NCBI RefSeq assembly: GCF_030272615.1
Contig: NC_081413.1
Span: 550,808,136-550,872,135 of the forward strand
Direction: 5' to 3'
Source of the DNA: Cryptomeria japonica
Lineage: Eukaryota; Streptophyta; Pinopsida; Cupressales; Cupressaceae
Length of the DNA: 64,000 bases
Position numbers and translations under genes: made by a program
Part shown: one piece after another, positions 47,603 to 60,163 of the stretch
Position numbering within the stretch: position 1 is the first letter of the stretch
Layout of the letters: every line of letters starts with the position of its first letter
Notes under the pieces: generated by a model
The model's input: the letters and a program-made list of their open reading frames with translations, nothing else
What the model was told of the DNA's origin: nothing
Databases searched by the model: none

Positions 47603-50254
47603 GGGCCTCAATGCATGTAAGGACATTGACAAAAAGTAGTCCATCTTAAAAAGATGTGACTTTAACTATCATAGCGACCAATAAAGAACGTTTATTATCT
47701 TCAAGGTCAATGGTTGATCTTCATGAGTTCACTATCATTACCATTCACAGTCAAATGATTCACGTTGATGTTCCTAGACAAATACCTTCATCGATATTGA
47801 ATAATTTAAGTGCCAGCATCTTGTAGCATCATGAAGACTCTTAGACAGAGGATGATGTAAATAGAGCTGTGTCTTAAACACTTAGATTAGTTTCAATTAT
47901 GCATTTGTTATTTCCCTTTGACAAATTACATGTAATGCCCAAAATTATAATTGCAAGTAATCACATTACTTGTATTCTTGTAACTTGTAATTACATGTAA
48001 AAAAATTACAAGTTGAAAGACAATAGGACTATAATTTGGAATAAGTCATAGTTAGTTGTGGAATAAGTCTTAGTTAGTTGGACTTCTCCCACCTTTTGCT
48101 CTTAGCCCCATCTCCTATATATTGGAGGGTGCTCTATGTATTATCTATCTTTTTGAAAAGCAAGAAAACTCTATAGAAATTTATAGTGATAAAGATTTTG
48201 TGCTTTATACTTGTAAATTAGATTCTCAAGAAATAGAAAGAAGACATTTAAGTTTCAGACTTTGTGTTGACGCTTTGTTCATATATCCATTGTGTTCTTA
48301 TGTCACAGTGATAATTTTTTCTGCATATACTTGAGATTTTAGTGAGGTTGTTAGAAAGAGCTTTAATATAATTTCTCGTAGACTTTGTGCTACAAATATT
48401 GAGGATTAAATTAGCATAGTTAACTGTTTATAATAAAGAAAAGATACAAGACTTTGTTCTTGTAACTCTTCCTATTCATATTAGTTTGGAGTGCATCATA
48501 TCAATAGGCTTTGAGTTGTTGTATATTGTAGGTTGTTATCATACTAATCATTATGGAAGATAGATAGGATAGTAGGAAAGTAAAGACTTTGAGCTTTTGT
48601 TTCTACATTCTCATCCCGGGAAAGTGACAAAAGGCTTTGCACTTTCATGGAAACTTCGCTTCCTTTATACAAGCATCTTTTTAGTTGTTAAAATCTCTTA
48701 AATTTATGTATTTGTCACTCTGATTATAGTTTCTTTTCTGAAAGAGAAAATAATATCATCTTTTCTGAAAAAAGAGAAAAGGATGTTGTCCCACCGAAGT
48801 TAAATTAGTGTTTATATCTTATAGTTAATTTGTAATAGTAGGAAAGGGGGAGTCTTCCCGTAGAATTAGAAGAGTTTTTAACACACATGTGGTGGCTGAA
48901 AGTACAATTTTGCAAGCCTTCCTAGGTGTACAAAATTTTCAACCAATAATATCTATCCACTGTGCATAGGTCTACAAGCTATGATGTGCTCCTAGGCCCA
49001 AACGTGTAGCAATGTAACCCCACATCCAATCAAATGTGTGCCTTTGTGGCTACATTGTGGAACTAAAAATATAACATAGCTAAAACATAGGACCTCCAAG
49101 CATACACAGTATTGTGAATCATCATGCCCTCCAAGACTCATCCCTATTTGACCAGGAACCCATGGCCTTGCTTGTTAGGTACCAATACACCTACTACAAC
49201 TAACCATATAATGACAACGAATCTCTCATAACTATCAACCCAGGTATTCCATTGGATCTTGTAGTCCTCAATCCCAAGGTTGTCATTATTGAAAACTTGA
49301 ACCAACATTGCAATGCCTGTTTCAAGCTCATACACCATTCTTTGTCCATGGATAGGAATCATAAATAATTACCACATGTCCTCAAGGAGAACTATCATAT
49401 TTCCCGTTTGTAAATGGAAAGAGTTGGTTTATGAGTACAATCTCTTAGCAAGTGCACTAATAAGGCCTCAATTACCTATTATATTGAGCATGAATGTGAT
49501 GTAATACAATCCTAGGTCATGGAGAACCACTCACTCATCAAGATCTAAGTGATACCATAACACAAGGGATGTAGGCCGACTCTCATGCGTATACAAAGGT
49601 AGCAACATAACATGTGTCCAAAAATGAAAATTAATTCAATGACAACCTCTACCTAAACCTTGTTGACCAATTAGGGTTTTAAATTTCATGACACAAGTGC
49701 ATGTTTAAAATTATTAGGCAATTGCATCGCTAAACTTAGCGAATGTGTTAGTAAACTCAAATGTCTTGTTAATTTATGCACTTACATAGCTAAGATCAAT
49801 TGTGATCCCTAAAATAGCAACTACGTTGAAATAAATCAATTATGGTCCCTAATCTAGCAAATGTGGTGCCAAATAAGTCGATTGTGTTGCAAAATTGTCA
49901 ATTACGGTATAATATTAGCAATTGCATCACACATGATGGTAGTTACGACACATAAGTTTGTACCATAATTGCTACCCTATTTTTGAGCCCTATAATCTAC
50001 TCAAAAATAAAATAAAAATAAAAATAAAAATAAAGGATGAGGCACATGTTGGGGGTCATATTTTTGTAGGTCATCCATATGTTCCTACGTGCATCACCCG
50101 ATGATCACTCTTTGAATTTCCTACCATATCTACGTTGCAAATGTCTTTGAACTCACTCTCCTCTCAAATTTCTAAAACTAACAAGCACAAATGAGGAAAT
50201 TTACCCTTAAATGCTCTATATAAAGGGTTAGTTTGACCTAATGGACCCTATTTG
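47603..50254. other. 2.6-kb stretch, no gene; possible old LTR
   Basis: No coding sequence supported. TGTAATGCCC at about 47934 and a TATA-like TATATATTGG at about 48114, followed by a transcript-leader-like zone, hint at an LTR from about 47934, but no end or partner was found. 49690-49970 has loosely repeated GCAATTGCATC / AATTGTGATCCC words, and 50006-50033 is (AAAAT)n. Confidence 0.4.
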
Positions 50255-50473
50255 TGTTAGAAAATAAGATTTGCATTTAATAAATTAGTTTGTAGCTAGG
50301 TTAGTTGAGAAGCTCATTCCCGTAAATTAGTTAGTTTCATACAAGAAAATAAGGCTTTATAAAGCCATTTGAAAATCAATGTAAAATTAATATTTTTGGG
50401 AATATGAATACATTATTCCATGTTAATTTATTTGCAGCCATGGTTTGATTGTTTGCTTTACCATATTCCAACA
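50255..50473 (+). repeat. 5' LTR of the TRIM-like element
   Basis: 219 bp, TGTTAG to CCAACA. Matches 51962-52147 over the last 160 bases almost base for base. Confidence 0.87.
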
Positions 50474-50474
50474 T

Positions 50475-50486
50475 TGGTATTAGAGC
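50475..50486 (+). promoter_or_regulatory. primer binding site (initiator tRNA-Met type)
   Basis: TGGTATTAGAGC, one base from TGGTATCAGAGC, one base after the LTR end. Confidence 0.8.
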
Positions 50487-51469
50487 AACTCCTATGCCTG
50501 TCAAGAGAATGGATGATGTACCTAGAGCTCTTGATGCTACACAATATTTAGGACACCATGTGAGACAATGACATTCAATTGCTTGAAGTTAGATTTAATT
50601 TCATTGTAAGTAGTAGTAGTCTCTATTTTTTGTATTCAACACAAATGGAATACAATGATATTTCTTCATTTATTGCGTAAGGAACTGGTTATTTAAGAAT
50701 GCACCTACAAAAGTTGTGTGATATAAAATTCTCTTTGTACCAAAATGTTTCTATTGAATGATATCTCTATTAAGGCACACACACATGTTGCATACCAAGG
50801 AGTCTTAGATTCTATTGGTGTCTAAAATCCAATTCTGCATTCAAAGTGTGGTCTTCATTGTGTGCAGAGTCTGATAAAGTCAAGTGATATGGATGTGTAA
50901 GTTCATTCTCTCATTTTCATGCTCAAGTTTTTTTTTTAATTGTGCATTAAGAAGCATATATAATGGTAAATGTGACTAGAATATTGGAGTAATATGGGTA
51001 GAATTGATGGCCATATAATTTTTTTTTTGCATATAAACCCTAAATTTTAATCAAAGTCTATTTTGGGTAAATTTTATGGAGTTTAATAATTTATGCTTGT
51101 TGAAGTGAGGCTATAAGGTGTGAAAAGAGGAATTGATGCTTGACGTTTATGTAGAAGTTTCTCATCACAAGACAAGGAACGATCATCATAGCGACATTAA
51201 TTTTTTTAATTGTAATGGATGCATTATCAATTGAATATTACATCCCTCTATATGATCACTTTTCTGAATTTACTAATAATACATTCATAACTATTAATGT
51301 TTTATTTGATTATTAATATTTAAAGGGGTCCTTTTGGAGGTTGGAGGAAATGGAGGCAGGAAGATATCTATCATCTCGAGAAAGCTTCTTGCTCAAAGAT
51401 AATTCATAGCATGAGAAACAACAATTGCTTTATTGTTTGAATCCCTTCATGTAGAAAGGGAAGATTTCA

Positions 51470-51905
51470 GTTATTTTGGTTTGCAAATAATTGTGTTTCT
51501 CCCGATCTTGAGAGCAGTTGTTTTGGTTTGTAGATAATTGAGTTTGTCTCGATCTACAGAGCAATTGTTTTAGTTTGTAGATAATTGAGTTTGTCTCGAT
51601 CTGTAGACATGTGAATGGTATATATGGATCATTGATTTTATCTTAGTTCATATTTTTGGAGATGTGTTATTGTGGATAATAGAGTTTGTCTCAATTCACA
51701 AGAGTGGTATGCTTGTGGATAATGGAGTATGTATTGACTCACGAGCATTGTTGGATAAATAGATATTTACCTAGACAAGGAATTTTACGTTGATGTTGAT
51801 GAAGAGTTAGAGATTGAATATATTTTCCTAGGTCGAGAAGTTTAGGTTGATGTTGACGAAGAGTTGGAGATTCGAGACAATTGCCTAGACCAGGAAGTGT
51901 AGGCC
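51470..51905. repeat. short tandem repeats in the TRIM-like interior
   Basis: Two sets. First, TTTGTAGATAATTGAGTTTGTCTCGATCT-type units of about 50 bases, four to five times in 51476-51740, with drift. Second, a 65-70-base unit with GTTGATGTTGATGAAGAGTT, twice with a partial third in 51775-51915. Confidence 0.75.
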
Positions 51906-51951
51906 AATGTTGATAGAATCTTTTCTTGTTTTTTTTCATAATGTAAACCTT

Positions 51952-51960
51952 AAGGAGGGG
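51952..51960 (+). promoter_or_regulatory. polypurine tract of the TRIM-like element
   Basis: AAGGAGGGG directly before the 3' LTR, the plus-strand primer site. Confidence 0.7.
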
Positions 51961-51961
51961 T

Positions 51962-52147
51962 TACTAGAAAATAAGTTTTACATTAGTTTATTCCCTTAAA
52001 TTAATTAGTTTTGTACAAGAAAATAAGGTTTTATAAAGCCATTTGAAAATCAATGTAAAATTAATCTTTTTGGGAATATGAATACATTATTTCATGTTAA
52101 TTTATTTGCAACCATGGTTTGATTGTTTTCCTTACCATATTCCAACA
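51962..52147 (+). repeat. 3' LTR of the TRIM-like element
   Basis: 186 bp, first bases changed from TGTTAG to TACTAG, ends CCAACA; about 30 bases shorter than the 5' LTR. Confidence 0.87.
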
Positions 52148-52152
52148 ATTTG

Positions 52153-53040
52153 AACCATTTTCATTGGTTGTGATGTCCCAATACTAGTTGCGATGCCCTA
52201 AATTGACCTAGAGACCTATTTTTTTGTCGTCTACACACCTAGACACATAAAATCGGCTTGTTGACAAACTAGGTTCAAATTTTTAATTTTTTGCCTAGTT
52301 TTCTGAGGGGGAACCACATTATCCCATTTCCACTAGGGCATGCTAGTTAAATTCATGAACCATTTTTTTTCTAATTTATCTTTCAAACAATGCTAAAATT
52401 TGCATTGTCTCCAAGAGAGGCAAAATATAGACTCTAAAAATCATCCTATGCCTACAACAACGTTTATTTACTAATTTGTGTTTGAATCAATTAAATAATT
52501 TTATTATCGGATTAGGTTAACATTGTTCTTCTGATTGAACATTGATTTTCCTTCTTCATCTAATAGTTAAATAATTTTAATTATTTAGTTATTTAACTTT
52601 TTCTCTAACCTTAATTAAATAATTTCTTATTATTTAATTAATCTTCCTATTCTTGATTTTCCTCTTTAATATATTTTTTTAATTATATAACTATCCATCT
52701 AGCCTTCTTCTATTTTTGATAATTAAATAATTAATCTTTATTATTTGATTCCTTGGTTCCTCTATGATTTGTAGATGCTAGAAATTGTCCAATGTCAACA
52801 CAACAACATTCTACTAGCTTTAGTTTGAACTAACTGAATAATTTTATTATTTAATTAGGCTAATCCTCTTCTTCATTCCCTATAATTAAATAATTCTTAA
52901 TTATTCAATAATTGTTTCTTCTAAAATCCTTGATTAGATAATTTTATTTTATTTAATTAAAACATATCATTCGTCCTTAATCAAATATTATTTATTATCC
53001 TAATTAATTATTCATCTATGATTAATAATTATTTAATCCC
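52153..53040. other. AT-rich non-coding DNA
   Basis: No gene. Dense AATTAAATAATT-type words, like those in the LTR at 15300-15600 and continuing after the LINE at 60591. Possibly an old gypsy LTR into which the LINE inserted. Confidence 0.45.
53027..53040. repeat. LINE target site duplication, left copy
   Basis: AATTATTTAATCCC, identical to 60577-60590. Confidence 0.88.
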
Positions 53041-53052
53041 AAGTCAAAATTA

Positions 53053-54746
53053 ATGGCGGAGCGGAGCAGGTTCGCTGGCTTTAGGAGACACGAGGGTTTT
53101 ATTTACAGAGACGACACAGAGAGGAGATGGCCCTTCAGGAGAAAACATAGCCACAGATGGAAGGCGAGTGGCTGACAAACACCGTGACAAGGCTCTTGGT
53201 CATGGAAGGCTCCAAGGAATGTTAAGCCCTGGAACAGAAGGAGAGAAGAGGGTCCCAAATCACCTTGGAAACAAAAGGCAGGTTTCTTTCGGGGATATCG
53301 TGATTTCGTAACCGGCCCTAAAGTGGACTTCAGGATGGTGCAGGAGAAGTTCTGGCAGCCAAAGATATCTTCAAAAGTAGCGAAGGTCCTAGAAGTAAAC
53401 CCTAATGTTGAAATAAGTAGAGTTATGATAGTTGAGCTTTCAAATGATGCATGGAAAGACTCTCTCAGCTTTCTGACAGACAAAGGCCTTTTCGTTAAAT
53501 GGGGAGGAATATGGCTGACCTTCACCAAATTTAGGAACTGGTGTGATAAAAATTGGGGGGAAGGCATGGACCTAAAAACATTGGGCAATGGTTATTATTT
53601 AGTAATCTACCCAATAGCTCAGGATAGAGATTGGATTTTAGAAAATGGCCCTTTTTTTATTGAAGGAAAAGGATTAAACATATCAGCTTGGACACCAAAT
53701 TTTAATCCGTTTGAATCCTCAATAGAAAAAACCCTCATTTGGATAAATTATTGGGCCTGCCCCAAGAGTATAAGGATGCAGAAACTCTGAAACAAATAGG
53801 TAACCACTTGGGGGAGTTTGTAATGTCGGAAGAGCTTGTAGACCCATCTGACTTCAGCATGATTTCAAGACTATGTGGAAACTGGCAGATAGTTCACAAC
53901 CTGCCAGATACATTAGAAATTAAAACAGGGATGGGGATTTGGAAACAAAAAATTATGCTAGAGGAAGACATGGAATCATGTGCTAAATACTCCAACAAAA
54001 TTCATCCACTGGGTTTCTGCAAAAAAGAAACAAAAGGCAAAGAAATAATGCAACAACATCTGGAGAAGGAGATTATTAGATTGACTAAAGGTTATCATGG
54101 AGAATGTCAGTGGAACGAAAAAGATTGGGAGATTAACTCAATTGCAAAATATAGTGGAAACTGCTCATAGGGAAACCAGATGGTCATAGTTGACTATCAG
54201 AAGACAATCATTGATGAGACTTTTATGGCAGAGGCTCAATCTCTCCTTCATCTCAATAAGAAAATGGGACCAGAGGAAAGCAGCGAAGGTCGCTTCCTCA
54301 TTACCACTGGGAATGCAGGGAGTTTGTTAGGGAATGGAATTCTGGAAGGTGATAGGAGGGAGATGGCTTTAGGAGAGGAGGGTAGAAAATCTTATCCTCT
54401 CGAAAATAGGGCCCCTCCATAAGAGGAAAATACCTCAGCCTCCCAAATATGTAAGTTAAACGATAAGGCACTACAACAGGGGAACAAGATGACTACTCCC
54501 TCTCCCAATGCAGTGATTTTTATGGAGGACAACATCATCCGATCCAATCAGGAGACTGAGATAAATTTGGAACAAATACACTCTCCGTGCAACTCAGATA
54601 AATCAAGAAGAAACACAGTCCCACTAGGGGAGGACCTAATATACAAGGATATCCAAATCTCTCTAATCAGCTCCTTTGAAGGGGTAGAAGACAGCGGAGG
54701 GAACTTTTCTGGGTCTAATTATGACTATGAATCTTCAGGATTCTAG
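53053..54746 (+). pseudogene. LINE ORF1 (DUF4283, RNA-binding), broken
   Basis: ORF1 proteins bind the LINE RNA and act as chaperones. A start at 53053 (MAERSRFAGF) is in the same frame as the open piece at 53323. The DUF4283 fold runs at 53380-53790: WKDSLSFLTDKGLFVKWGGI, LKTLGNGYYLVIYP, WILENGPFFIEGKGL, then LGLPQEYKDAETLKQIGNHLG after a frame change near 53745. The frame is kept to about 54746 with stops at about 54168, 54420 and between. The C-part is Glu/Lys/Ser-rich. No complete CCHC knuckle was readable. Codons after 54746 remain open to about 54940, so the true end may be there. Confidence 0.78.
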
Positions 54747-54940
54747 GACAAAGAGGATGAATTGGGATTGGCAGTAGTAGAAGGAGTGCAAGGGAGGGGA
54801 TCTTTGGAAACTACTCTATCCCTCCAAACCAAAGCCAAAGTTGGGGAGAAAAAGAAAAGAGGTGCAAAGTCAAATAAGTTCAAACTGGAGTTGGCGAGCA
54901 ACACAGTAGGCCAAAGAAAATTGAGATCAGCCTTTTCCTG

Positions 54941-57900
54941 AGGGCAAAGAGGACCCTCTCGTGGAATGTCAGGGGCTACAATGCCCCTGACAAGATTTGC
55001 TTGATCAAGTGATGCATTGATAAAGTGAGACCGAACATCTTTCTCATACAAGAAACAAAGATCAAAGAAGAGGATGTTAGTTTGTTTACAAGGAAATTTC
55101 AATCATGGAAATGTAGTTTGGTGGGAGCACAAGGCGCTTGAGGAGGCCTAGCAGCTCTTTGGAAGGAATCAGTTGTATAAGTGGTTGTTGTTAGGGCCAC
55201 TCGTTGGTGGCAATGGCTGAAGATTAAATCATTGTAACTTCATACAAGTTTCTTCCTCTTAAACATATATGGGCCTACCAACACAAATTTGAAAAATCAA
55301 GTGTGGAGTGAGATATCTGAAATTTTGAGTAATGACAAGGAGAATGTATTCATCCTGGGAGGTGATTTCAGCGCCCTACTTCAGCCTTCAGACAAAATGG
55401 GGGGAGTGGGCTGGAATAGGCAGAGCCAAAGAGATTTTAGCTCCTTTGTTATAAGCTCAGGTTTGATTGAAATCCCTTTCAAAATGGGGGACTTCACATG
55501 GACCAAAAGGAGGAGTGGATTCCTAAATATCATTGAAAAGTTAGATAGGTTTTTTATAGCTAGAGATTGGATGGAGAACCACTGGACCAACGAAGTGGAG
55601 ATTCTACCTATCACGGGATCAGATCATTATCCCATATGCCTAAGGATTCAAGATGACAGTGCTCCAGAGAGATGTCCCTTCAAATTTGAGGCAATGTGGC
55701 TTCAGGATGGTAGCATCAGAAACCTTATTGACCAATGGTGGAAACACAAGCTGGTTAATCCAGGTAATAAAGATTTCACTTTTTTCAAAAAACTCCAATT
55801 TGTAAAGGAACAATTAAAGCAGTGGAATAGAGAATCTTTTAGAAATATCTTTAAAGATAAGATTGATTTAGAAAAAGGCCTTAAATTTTTACATGAGAAA
55901 ATTATTAGCAATGGGTTAGATGAAGATCTATTTAAAAAGGAGAAAATTCTTAGCACTAAATACTCAGAGGTATTAGCTAGAGAGGAAATTTACTAGAGAC
56001 AAAAATCCAGAGAAACCTGGCTAAAGGATGGTGAAAGGAACACAAATTTTTTCCACACCTCAGTCAAAGTTAAAAGAGCACACAACAAGATCTTCTCAAT
56101 CAAAAACAAAGATGGAATCACAATCATAAACCTAAAACAAATTAACCGAGCAACAATCGAGCATTTCTCAGAAATCTTTAACAGGATGGAAAATCAGGAA
56201 GCAAACATGCCTCACATTCTAGAGGTCATCCCTCCATGTATAATGGAAGACCACAACAGAAGGTTAATGGAGCAGGTTTGTATGGAAGAGGTTAAAAAGG
56301 TTGTCTTTAGTTTAGGTGCAGAAAAATCACCTGGACCGGATGGCTTCCCAGCTCTTTTCTTTCAAAAGTTTTGGGACATAATGGCGGAAGACATCCATGG
56401 AGTTGTAGAGGAATCTAGGAAGGGAGGCTTCATTTTAAAAGATTTCAACAACACTTTCATAGCTTTAATCCCAAAGAAGGCGGAAATCAACTCTTTCGAT
56501 GACTTTCGCCCAATATCGCTTTGCAATTCCATTTATAAAATCATTGCTAAAGTCATCTCAAATAGACTAAAACCAGTTTTGGATCTAGTTATATCAAGTG
56601 AACAAAGTGGTTTCACTCCAGGAAGGTCTATCTTTGAAGGTATTATTCTAGCCCATGAAGCTGTTCATTCCATTCGGATAGCAAGGTCAGAGAAGATGAT
56701 GATTAAGGTTGACATTAGGAAGGCATATGATGAGGTAAATCGAGACTTCCTTATAAAAGTCCTTCAGAGGTTTGGTTTCAGCGAAGAATGGATTGCCTGG
56801 ATCAGAAGTTGCATTAGCTCCCCTAGATTCTCAGTCCTTGTAAACGGTAGCCCCCAGGGTTTTTTTGAATCTACAAAAGGTATTAGGCAAGGTGACCCAT
56901 TCTCACCGTTTTTATTCATTATCATGGAAAAAGTGCTCGGGCGTCTTATATCCAAAAAATGGGAGTTAGGTGTTTGGAAGGGGGTCTAAATAGTAGCAGG
57001 TGTAAACCCCATAACACATTTACAATTTGCAGATGACACCTTCCTAGCAGGAGATGCTTCTGCTAGGGAAGGAAGGGTAATGAAAGAAACCCTTGATATC
57101 TACGAAACAACCTCATGACAAAAAGTTAATTGGCATAAGTCTGAGATTTTTTCTTCAACTGTAAACCATGCAAGCAAAGGGAAATATGCAGAATTCTGGG
57201 AATGAAGGTGGGGTCCTTACCAGGCAAATATCTAGTAATCCCCTTCTTTGGAGGAGCGAACAGGTCGGAGTTGTGGAAAAAACTAATCGATAGCTGCATT
57301 AATAAAATGGAGGGTTGGAAAAGTAGATGGCTAACTTCAGCTGACATAATTTTAATGCTCAAAACAGTAGTGTCAGCCATCCCAATTTATTCAATGATGT
57401 ACCTTAAAATCCCAAAAAAGTTCATTAATTCAATCCAACAAAAGATGAGGAATTTTTTTTGGAATGGGGCAAATGACCAAGAAAAAATCCCACTTTTGGC
57501 ATGGGACAAAATTTGTCAAGTCAAGGTAAGAGGAGGTGCTGGTTTGAGGGATTGGCAAAAAATGAACAGCGTTCTAGGAGCCAAATTGGTCTGGAATATC
57601 TACTCTAACTCAAATCAGATGTGGGTAAAAGTGTTAAGAGAAAAGTATCTAGATTCAGCAGAGGATCGCAGAATCTTCATGATTCACAACCCTCGCAAAG
57701 GGTCAGCAATATGGAACTTCATCTTGGAATGTTGCAAGGTAGTAACAGACCATCTAACATGGCAGATTGGGAATGGGGAAAAGGCCAAGTTCAGGGAGGA
57801 CTCTTGGGAAAGCCTACCAACTCTGAGAGAGATGGAAGACTTCACAGAGGCAAAGGAATTGTTAGTGCAGTTATGGGGAGAAAAATTTAAGGATTATATG

Positions 57901-59145
57901 CATAGCTCAGCGGGAGACTTAGGAAAAGAATGGCACTTGAAAGATCTGTGAACAACAGGAATGTCTATTCAGGAGCAGCAGAGACTTAGAAATGTGTTGG
58001 AATAGAGGAAGATTTCCTCACAGGTAAAGAAGATAAGGTGATCTGGTGTGGGGCCAAGGATGGTAAGTATTCAGTCAAACTGGGTTATCAGCTAATGGAA
58101 GGTAGGGAGGAGACTTGATAAAAAACATGGGCCCTCTTCTGGAGTAAAGAATGTCTCCCAAAAGCTGGTGCTTTTGCTTGGTTAGATATGAAAGGCAAAA
58201 TTCTAACAAGAGAAAGAAGGAAGAGGCTCGGCTTTGTGGGCCCATCAAAGTGTGTAATGTGCAATCAGTCAGAAGAATCTGCAGACCATTTGCTCTTAAC
58301 ATGTGAAGTGGCACAAAAGTGCTAGTCTGAACTCCAGAGGAACCTAAATTGGTAGGGACCGTTACAATGCTCCCTAAAAGAGGTTTTTGAGAGCTAGCCA
58401 AGACAACCAAGGAGGTCAACCCTCTCTTGTGTTTGGAAAATCAGCCCTTCCATAGTTGTATGGGAGATATGGAAGGAATGAAACAAAAGAATATTTCAAG
58501 ACAAGATGGAGGATGAGAGTAGGCTCAGCAGCATCATAATCTTCCTCATTATCCATCTCCTTTACCTCAATGGACAAAACTATACAAAAAACTTGGCCAA
58601 GAATCAAAATTAGACATGGGTCCACATCAATGAGTAAGGGTAAAAGGAATAAAATAGAGAAGGTCCAATGGAAACCGCCAGAGAAGGGATGGTTTAAAGT
58701 AAATTTTGATGGAGCAGTGCAACAATTTGGTTAGCTAGCAGGGGTTGAATTTGCAATATGGGACGACAATGGGGATCTTATAAAATATGGAGCTAAAAGG
58801 CTTCATAAGAGAACCAATAATGAGGCTGAAGCCCAAGCATCGCTATTGGGGATAGGATTAGCAAAAAAAGAAGGGGTTAGAAACCTCCATCTAGAAGGGG
58901 AGTCCTTAATTATAATTCAAGCAATTATGAATGGAGAGATAAGTGCATGGCATCTTCAAGGCCTCTTAGCAGTAATCATAGAAGAACTAATTTTTTTTGA
59001 AAACTTTAAAATTAGCCACATTAGAAGGGCAGGTAATCAAACTGTGGATAGTTTATCCAAATGGGTCCTGTCTTTTGATTATGAAGGTGTTTTAAAAGTG
59101 GATGACAATCAGGGATTATCACCTATGGGCGAGGTGATAGGATAA
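54941..59145 (+). pseudogene. LINE ORF2: APE endonuclease, reverse transcriptase, zinc segment, RNase H; broken
   Basis: ORF2 nicks DNA and copies LINE RNA at the cut. Endonuclease: TLSWNVRG (54953), QETKI (about 55050), GGDFSAL (about 55360) and GSDHYPI (about 55617). RT: FRPISLCNSIYKIIAKVISN (about 56505), QSGFTPGRS, VDIRKAYDEV (about 56710), GIRQGDPFSPFLF (about 56880) and FADDT (about 57032). A zinc-type segment follows at 58020-58330 (AKDGKYSVKLGYQL, CVMCNQSEESADHLLLTC). RNase H lies at 58680-59090: NFDGAVQQFG, NNEAEAQASLLGIGLAKK, LHLEGES (Glu in place of the usual Asp) and RRAGNQTVDSLSKW. The frame shifts near 57190 and stops occur at about 55010, 55140, 55996, 56987 and in the zinc part. 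Retains every domain in order. Confidence 0.9.
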
Positions 59146-59478
59146 TGATTGGTGAGAAGGTTTGGGAGGAGTGACGCCAGTTGGATGGTGCCATTTTCAA
59201 GTATGACTCCTTGTGCAGAAAGGACGAAGTGAAAGCTCGCACGGGGGAAGTTCTGCAGTTTTATAAAAATAGTGCAAGTAAGGTTCATAAAGGTGGCTAA
59301 ACAGGAGAGTAACTAGCAATGATTCTCGACTCCTCAACACGCACGAAAAGACATCATTAGATTGATAGATCAAGTGGATATTAAATGAAGTTGTAAGGAT
59401 TTTTTAGGTGGCAAATGTGTGAAGGCATAACTAGAGGGAAGGCATGCAACGCTCATAAATAGGGTATGTGCAGGGTGT

Positions 59479-59485
59479 TATAAAT
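59479..59485 (+). promoter_or_regulatory. TATA-like motif before the extra LINE ORF
   Basis: TATAAAT lies 104 bases before the ATG at 59589, followed by a purine-rich leader-like zone (AGAGAGAAACAAGAAGAG). It looks like a plant core promoter and 5' leader inside the LINE 3' part. Confidence 0.4.
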
Positions 59486-59588
59486 CCAAGGGCTGCAGTG
59501 TTTTTTAGTGAGTGTGGAGACGTAAACAAGTTTTAGAGAGAAACAAGAAGAGACAACCGAGAGGGAAGAAAGTTAAGGAGCTGCTAAC

Positions 59589-60163
59589 ATGGAGGCGAAT
59601 TTTACAGTCACAACCAAAAAACAACAAAAAGGCTTCAAGGGGGTCATGAGTAGAGACAGAATGTTAGGGCTTCTCAGATTCAAGGAGGAGGAAATGATCA
59701 ACATTGTTTTGAAGGTGGTTGGTCCATTTTTTATGGAGAATGTGGCTCGTTGGAAGGTCAATTTAGACATCATCTCAATGGTGATAGCCTGGGGTTTAGA
59801 AATTGGCGAAGATATTGACATGGTGAAGTGGGTAGCAACGTTAATCTTTGATGAGGAAATGCTGGAAGGGCTCGATTCCATTCTGGAATGGGCAGTGCTA
59901 GGGGTTGGTTTCGACTACTCAAAAGGATTTGCAGATGCTAAGGATGCAGAGAAATTTGCCCGGTCTCCTTTGTTCGTTGGATAGGGAAAGTAGATAAGGA
60001 AGCTTATGTGCTGGAAAGGGCGGGAGCATGGGAGAATCTGAAGAGGTTGATTCAACAACATGAGAGGGAAGTGAATGACCTGGTAAAAGCGTGGCGGAAG
60101 GCACATCCTAAAGGCAGGCGCAGAGGGATGAGGAAGCGAAGGATATTCCAAGTCAATCGGTAG
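59589..60163 (+). pseudogene. extra ORF in the LINE 3' region, unknown family
   Basis: I do not recognise it. ATG at 59589 opens 131 codons (MEANFTVTTKKQQKGFKGVM), with a helical middle (MINIVLKVVGPFFMENVARW, MVIAWGLEIGEDIDMVKWVA). After a frame change near 59970 the coding seems to continue to about 60163 with ERAGAWENLKRLIQQHEREV and end in a basic tail (RRRGMRKRRIF). Composite length is about 190 residues. It lies after RNase H but inside the LINE target duplications. The last part could bind nucleic acid. A captured host segment or an accessory LINE gene are both possible. Confidence 0.55.

Larger units (their letters stand above)
50255..52147 (+). mobile_element. TRIM-like non-coding LTR retrotransposon with target duplication
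   Basis: Two short LTRs (50255-50473 and 51962-52147) bound a 1.49-kb interior with no coding capacity. LTR ends are TGTTAGA and TTCCAACA. A primer binding site (TGGTATTAGAGC) follows the 5' LTR and a polypurine tract (AAGGAGGGG) abuts the 3' LTR. The 5-mer ATTTG occurs on both sides (50250-50254 and 52148-52152), a perfect target duplication. It must have moved with enzymes of another element. Its interior is longer than in classical TRIMs. Confidence 0.88.

Noticed and set aside
47934-48950. Solo LTR
   Set aside because: An LTR-like start and a TATA-like motif are present, but no matching end or target duplication was found, so it is only noted as possible.
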